Assembly (NCBI GenBank): GCA_015178975.1
Contig: WHVD01000006.1
Coordinates: forward strand, 496,001-560,000
DNA: 64,000 bases
Direction: 5' to 3'
Source of the DNA: Hysterangium stoloniferum
Taxonomy: Eukaryota > Basidiomycota > Agaricomycetes > Hysterangiales > Hysterangiaceae
The notes beneath the pieces were generated by a model. That model saw only the letters and a list, made by a program, of their open reading frames with translations. It was not told where the DNA came from and made no database searches. Below, piece after piece: positions 58,641 to 64,000 of the stretch. The translations under genes and the position numbers were made by a program. Numbering within the stretch: the stretch's first letter is position 1; each line of letters begins with the position of its first letter.

Positions 58641-60318
58641 CAATTTAAATATTTGCAACTAATGGTGCAGGAATGTCTGCCGCGCCATTATAGCACGGGC
58701 TCCTGAAACCGTCTAGTATACATTATCAGTTCTTTGAGGTACAAACTGCAATAGTAATGAAGTCAGTTGGGTCCAGATAGTCTGTACGAAGGTCAGTAAC
58801 GGACGAAATAAAATACGATAGCTTCTCTCACAAAATAATCCTAGAGTATAGTATCTGGAACCGATATGGGAATGAGATCAAATGGCAAATAAGTTCGTTA
58901 CACAATGGCTAACGGCTAAGTATAAACAAGAGTTCGTGAAAGTGAGTTGAGTGACCAACAACTCACACTGTAATCGCTGTAAGGAATTAATATCCGTTCT
59001 GACTGGTATAGAAGGATGTCGACACCCTATGTATAACATAAGAGCACTAAAAGGTGTGGTGAAGACGCTCACTGACTAATTGTGCGAAGAACGCCAATCA
59101 GGTCATAGTTGCCAATGTCAACACCAAAGAATTTGACAGGGAGGTTAGCATCATAACAATCAGGAATCCTGAATTCCTGTGGTCAAATACATTGGACTAC
59201 AGGAGTGTTAGTATCGCGTCACACAATAAGGAGAGCCCAATAAACCTCCATGGTTTTGGGTGATTTGTCTATTGTTACTTTTGGAACTCGGCCAATGTTC
59301 TTGCAAATATTGCCGGATGTGAACAATTTGAACTGTCATTGTCCTGGAATCATTTCTGGTCTGTAACAATAAGCGGTGTTAGAGACAGTGGTATAAAGAA
59401 ATAATACTGTACATACACCAGTCATTACGGACTCCTCCACCGTTATTCTTTTCACAACACTCCATGCATCCAGAACGTCTGGGAGAAAGCAGCCAGCAAG
59501 GCACATAATCAACAAAATGTGTGGGAAGAGTGGAATCAAGGCTTACACTTGCACATCCAGTGGCACATCCTCATCGTGACCGCCTCGCAACTCGGGATCA
59601 TAAACTATCTGAGTTCAGACTTTTTATACACCAAGCTGTGTAATTCAGGTTAACGACGTAGCTGGGAGTTGTGATGGCAGAGATGTGCTTACCATATCCT
59701 CAAAGATGAAAATTAAGCCTTCAGAGCCCCAACTCAAAAGAAGAAAGAGAGAAAGAAAAAGAGAGAGGGAGAGAGAGAGAAAGAGAAAGAAAAAAGAGAA
59801 GAGAAAGCTGAAATGAACAGAGAACTCTTCTATTTCCGCCTCCTCCCACCCTTTTTCGTAAATTTCTTGCTTGAATGTAAGTCGAATTCAATTATTGTTT
59901 TTCTTCCCGCATATTTGACTCAAATTAAGCGCCCTTCCGCTTATATTTCGGTTTGTCTCAAATTCTTCGACAATTCGCTCATTGGAGTCGCTAAATCTTT
60001 TTGACACCCGTGAGTCATTGATTTCCATTTTTTCATCATTAATTATCACATCCTCCTTTGGACCTTTCGGCCTTGGTGACTTTAATAAGGCTTTCTCCCA
60101 AACTTAGAAAATTTGATTTCTGTAAAAAAATATAGACTTCTCAGCCCGCGTCGACGTACTTTGCACATCTATTCCCGGTGACGGAGAGGGTCGGTGCACC
60201 GTCACTGTTTATGCCACTAGTGAGTTTCATCATTGATCCAGACTTCAGAGCCTCATGAATCACCCCAGAGTGTGGTCGCGCCGCCTCCGCCACCGCCACC
60301 GCTTGCGTCCGAGAATCT
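58641..60318. other. Sparse intergenic stretch
   Basis: No gene supported. Contains the purine tract at 59736-59807. Short ORFs on both strands lack motifs. Confidence 0.4.
59736..59807 (+). repeat. Purine-only GA-rich tract
   Basis: 72 consecutive A/G bases with GAGAGA and GAAAGA units and no pyrimidine. Could form unusual DNA structure or act as a promoter GA element; no gene is assigned directly downstream. Confidence 0.8.
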
Positions 60319-61261
60319 TCAGGACGAACCCCAACCCCTTGCACCAACTCCGAGCCTGCGCAAGGGGGGAGTGCCACTGACTTCTACGCCTTCTTCCAGT
60401 GAAGTGCGTAGCAGCCTGCTCGGCTGAGGAAGTGGTCGGTAATACAAAGCCGGAGTTTTGGCTTCCATTCCTGATCCTTTGCTTTATGGGCACATTAATA
60501 ACATGGTCATGAACGGCTATGTAAAATTTCACTCACAATTTCCTCCGAACTAGCCGGAAAAGTGACCTTGTCCTTCCCATGCCTATCTTTCTCATCCTGA
60601 ATTTTTTGCTCGGATGGGAGCCTGCGCGAAATGAGATATGGCAATGACAAAATAATCAAACGGAAGGAATGCCCATTCAGGATGGGCCATCTGATCCGAG
60701 GGATCTTCAATTTTGGTATAGAGACCACAGAAGAGTTGTCGACAGGCTGGAGGGAGTCAAGCTGCTGCTTGTGTGCATTAGCGCCATGCTAACGGAGAGC
60801 TATACACATGTCGACTCACAGGAGTCTCCATTTTATTCAGGAACAAACCCGTGGCTTCTACGGGATCCCCGACACTGAAACGTGATAAGATGGTGACTAT
60901 GAAATTTGGGCACGAAGGATACCTACGGAATAGACTTCTGCCCATCGTCAGACCTGTTGACATGTGAATTTGTTGCTGTCTCTAGGATAGAAGTGAATAG
61001 ACGTTACCTTATCAGCGTTTCAGGTCTCTTGTCAACAGTGAGTGGTGCAGACGCCGGAATCAATTTTTCTATATGGAACGCAAATGTTAGTACTTCACAT
61101 AATGAAAAGAAAGCCGACTTAGTACCTTCTGCGGCTTGCTGTTCATAATTCCTCTCATCATTCACCAACGCAGTGTCACCACTGTCAGAAGACGAATCGG
61201 CCTGACATGGTACGTCGGAATCAGTAGACGCGGCTATTGATATTATGTGTATACAATTCAT
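60319..61261 (-). CDS. Hypothetical multi-exon gene
   Basis: Seven short exons can be joined in frame with GT..AG introns of 50-60 bp. They give VPCQADSSSDSGDTALVNDE, then EKLIPASAPLTVDKRPETLI, then RSDDGQKSIP, VEATGLFLNKMETP and LQPVDNSSVVSIPKLKIPR. The end is LPSEQKIQDEKDRHGKDK and PSRLLRTSLEEGVEVSG, closing with WGSS and TGA at 60319-60321. The first Met is tentative (61261, MNCIHI); the true start may be further upstream. No domain is recognised; composition suggests a small soluble, partly disordered protein. Confidence 0.45.
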
Positions 61262-62432
61262 ATAATACTATTGAATTTTTACTCAAATTAATACCATTTG
61301 TACAACAACGAAACGTTGTAACACGAGGTTGAAAGCATCAATCCTTCGTGCCAAATTCTCCCCTATCATGATCAGGAAATGGAATTCCAATCCGCTAGCT
61401 CCTTAGGCAAGATAACCAGCTCATCTAACAATTTTAGTTCACTAGCCCGGTTCGACTATGCTACACTATATGGTCTAGGCGCTCTAGGTAAAGCTAGATA
61501 GCTGACCCCACTTGCCAGACGTTTTCCAAATAAGGCCAGTGCCCCATTGGGCTCTTGATTGCATTCCGTCGGGTGCCTCACAAGTGTTACTTACCAGTTC
61601 CTATGGAACCTAGTAGAGTCCCATCTTCTAGACGTTTACATAAAGAGTGGAGTTCGAGTTTAATACTACTACCGCGCCCCGAATTGGGACAGGAATCTAG
61701 GCTCAAAACTTTTATTTTGGAAATATATGCTCAATCAACGCTAGTTTACAAGGAAAGGACACGAAAGCACAGATGGGACGACAATCAAAATGATAAGGGA
61801 AGAAAGGGTACGGATAACAAATGGTCACAATCGACCGAACCTGCATCAAAAAGATGTGAACCAACCGGAAACAGCATCATATTTTTGGCTCACCGAAAAG
61901 CTCTACCAACGATCAGGCAGTGTACCTTTACAGATATCACTGCAATCCGCAAACGGCGACAGGCATGCAAAATAGCGTCCATGGATAAATTCAGCTGATA
62001 CTCAAATGAGATTTCAAAAGGAATTATCCTTTTGTGGAAATATGAATTAAATACTGCCGACGATGCAATGCAACTGATTGAGCTCACCGTAAGAAACACT
62101 AAATGATCGGGCGGCAATATCCACAATATCGCTGCCGCATGCAATCATGTAACCATATGAGGGGTTGATAAGCTATTGAGAGACCGACTTCAGTTTATAA
62201 ACTAAAATATGTAGGCAAAAACTTACCACAGAGCCAGACGCGCCGATCAAACATCATTTATTGATGTAAAAATCAATTGAGACCAGATCTGAAATCCGCA
62301 GACAAAAAGACGATCCAAGAAATATGATCATAAAACAAAACCAAAACAATAAAAGGGATGGCATAGCGGTGAGGATAAATAAGACGGTTCACATAAGCCA
62401 GACAAAACAAGGCTGGAAACACTGGGAGGAAT
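61262..62432. other. Intergenic about 1.2 kb
   Basis: A plus-strand ORF at 61555-61998 (147 codons) has no motif or intron support. Nothing else recognised. Confidence 0.4.
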
Positions 62433-63611
62433 CTAGTTTTCAAACCACATGGCCATCATCCTCGCAAGAAGTACCGGTTCCATCTCATATGCAGGAAGGT
62501 AAAAGTCGCCACTGTAAGAGACGGCGGGAGCTTGCCGATTCATACCATTGTCATCTATCCCCAGGTCATCATCGCCCAGCAAGGAATCCGAGTCAGAGTT
62601 GGAGTCGCCGGAGCTCGAACTAGTGTCAGACGATGCATAGTAGTCCTCAGAAGACCATACGGCGGGGGGAAGGTGGCAGTTGATATCGGGGTACGGGGTA
62701 TCATATTCGCCCTCCGTGGCGGTCATGGTATTCCGACTGAGAGACTCCAACAGCGCGAGCGGTTGTCCGTTGCAGGAGAGGACGCGGTCATTGACGGGCC
62801 TGGTGATAGGAGAGCGACCGTAGGCGAGGAAAGGACCCTTTGCGTCAGGGGACTGATGACAATAATCAACAGACAGTCATAGATTAGTCTTAATAAAACA
62901 CATTACTTTCGCAGACGCGGCAGCATCACGTCGCCACCTAGAGCTGACGATCTTGTGATCGGTACATTCGGCGTCCGTGCCGGCAGGTGGTGATTTAGAA
63001 CGAGAAGCTCGCTTTTGGTAGGGGGCGAGCTTCTGACGGGCCTGCGTGTTTCTTCCATTGCGCGATCGGGTTCTCCTATCGTAGGAGTCGTCCGTATCGG
63101 AGTCTCTCTCCGTAATCCTGAAATGGGCGCAGAGTCATTAGCATAGAGACATGACTAGTGAGGAGAATGGGAAACGTACAAGTTGAGCGTCTTCAACTTG
63201 GTGATGCACTGCGAGAGAGGACATTGGTGAGATAAATGAGTGTACAGCAATGTCGAGTAGCGCTTACTGCATCAATGCAAGACTGAGAGGACGCGGCCCT
63301 ATATATAGCAGGTAGCGTCAGTGATATATATATGGTTAAGCACTAGTGAACCTTACAAATGCATGTTGTCAAAATCAGCCACAAACTGATGGAGGGCATG
63401 AAGGAGAGGAGGGCATGAGGGAACGTATATGAGATATCATTTGACGACCTACACTTTCAATCAGAGCCTGATCGACGTCAGGGTATTTGGTGGTGATATC
63501 CTTCACTACACGCGTCTTGCAGACCGGGCGTCCCTTGGGTAAAGAGGCAAGGTGCTGGGAACGATGGTGAGGAAGAGAGGACGAAAGGGATCCTAGATCG
63601 AGGGTAGACAT
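62433..63611 (-). CDS. Hypothetical multi-exon protein, Ser/Asp-rich C-terminus
   Basis: Six exons join in frame from ATG 63611. Exon 1 reads MSTLDLGSLSSSLPHHRSQ and KTRVVKDITTKYPDVDQALIES. Short exons follow (FVADFDNMHL; AASSQSCIDA; CITKLKTLNL). A basic stretch comes next (DDSYDRRTRSRNGRNTQAR, KRASRSKSPPAG). The last exon has PVNDRVLSCNGQPLALLESL, then YYASSDTSSSSGDSNSDSDS, and ends ARMMAMWFEN before the TAG at 62433-62435. The charge pattern (basic middle, acidic tail) fits a nuclear protein. I do not recognise a family. Intron lengths are 55-65 bp. Confidence 0.6.
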
Positions 63612-64000
63612 GTGTTTCGGTATGGGGTTGGTGGAAATCGATGGTGGGTGGTGGTGAAAAGACAAAGAGCGGAGCTCCGTAGACGCCTAACATCCCTTTT
63701 TATGGTCGAAGCCGTCACAATTTCTATTGAAAACCAGATCCAACTGACAAGGCGAATCAAAGTTTCAGAAGAGTCCCCGAAAACTCCTGAGAATAATGAT
63801 CATATTTGATATTTTCGAAGATTGGTAGGAAATAGAAAAAAAAAAGGCTGAAACATTGTTCTCCAACTTCATGTGACTTACATCAACCAGTGCTAGTGTC
63901 ACAATATCATCCAATACAAGGAAAATGACAGGTAGAGCATCAGCGCAATGAGCAGAGACGATCCTTAACGTGTCACAGCGGCGGTTGGTCCGAACATAGT
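63612..64000. other. 5' flank of the last gene
   Basis: Promoter-side sequence to the window edge; nothing else recognised. Confidence 0.5.

Noticed and set aside
61555..61998. 147-codon plus-strand ORF
   Set aside because: No motif, no introns, and composition does not resemble neighbouring genes.

Overview
The window looks like nuclear DNA of a basidiomycete fungus, probably Agaricomycotina. Almost every gene is split by many 45-80 bp GT..AG introns. The gene set is typical of that group: Zn2Cys6 regulator, H3 with the GERS C-terminus, NHA1-type antiporter, HECGH/HAKHH desaturase, DUF2462. No prokaryotic operons, CRISPR arrays, rRNA or tRNA genes were recognised. Gene models were spliced by eye, so exon ends are tentative.

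Layout. 1-2.2 kb: transposon debris (3' half of a DD34E Tc1-like element, LTR fragments, a decayed Ty3/gypsy RT). 2.6-11 kb (all minus): CHFR-like RING E3 ligase with a puzzling tail ORF, histone H3, a large Zn2Cys6 transcription factor. 11-14.4 kb: no recognisable gene, one pogo-like MITE. 14.4-24 kb: a one-TM orphan, MON1 (Rab7 GEF subunit), mS41/FYV4 mitoribosomal protein, an EBP-type sterol isomerase with a 14-nt microexon, and a PLK4-family protein that keeps cryptic polo boxes but has a damaged kinase active site. 26-36.8 kb: CENP-B-like HTH protein, DUF2462 protein divergent from FEN1, a YEATS/Ahc1-type chromatin subunit, MOB2. 37-48 kb: delta-12-type desaturase, a one-TM orphan, an NHA1/SOD2 Na+/H+ antiporter, an amine-oxidase-like flavoprotein. 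48.5-57.8 kb: a nested repeat island with two decayed Ty1/copia elements, several copies of one LTR family, a 265-bp solo LTR with exact target duplication, a LINE remnant and a 645-bp hAT-like element. 57.8-64 kb: sparse, with two unassigned multi-exon genes on the minus strand.

The genes are mostly independent housekeeping functions (vesicle fusion, mitochondrial translation, sterol and fatty-acid synthesis, DNA replication, chromatin, NDR-kinase signalling, ion homeostasis). There is no metabolic cluster. The most unusual item is the PLK4-like gene at 20852-24021. PLK4 drives centriole duplication in animals, and basidiomycetes have no centrioles. This copy keeps the non-catalytic cryptic polo boxes but shows HGD instead of HRD and NFG instead of DFG, which suggests a repurposed scaffold pseudokinase. 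A second apparently reader-dead domain, the YEATS fold at 33.7-34.2 kb, is also notable.
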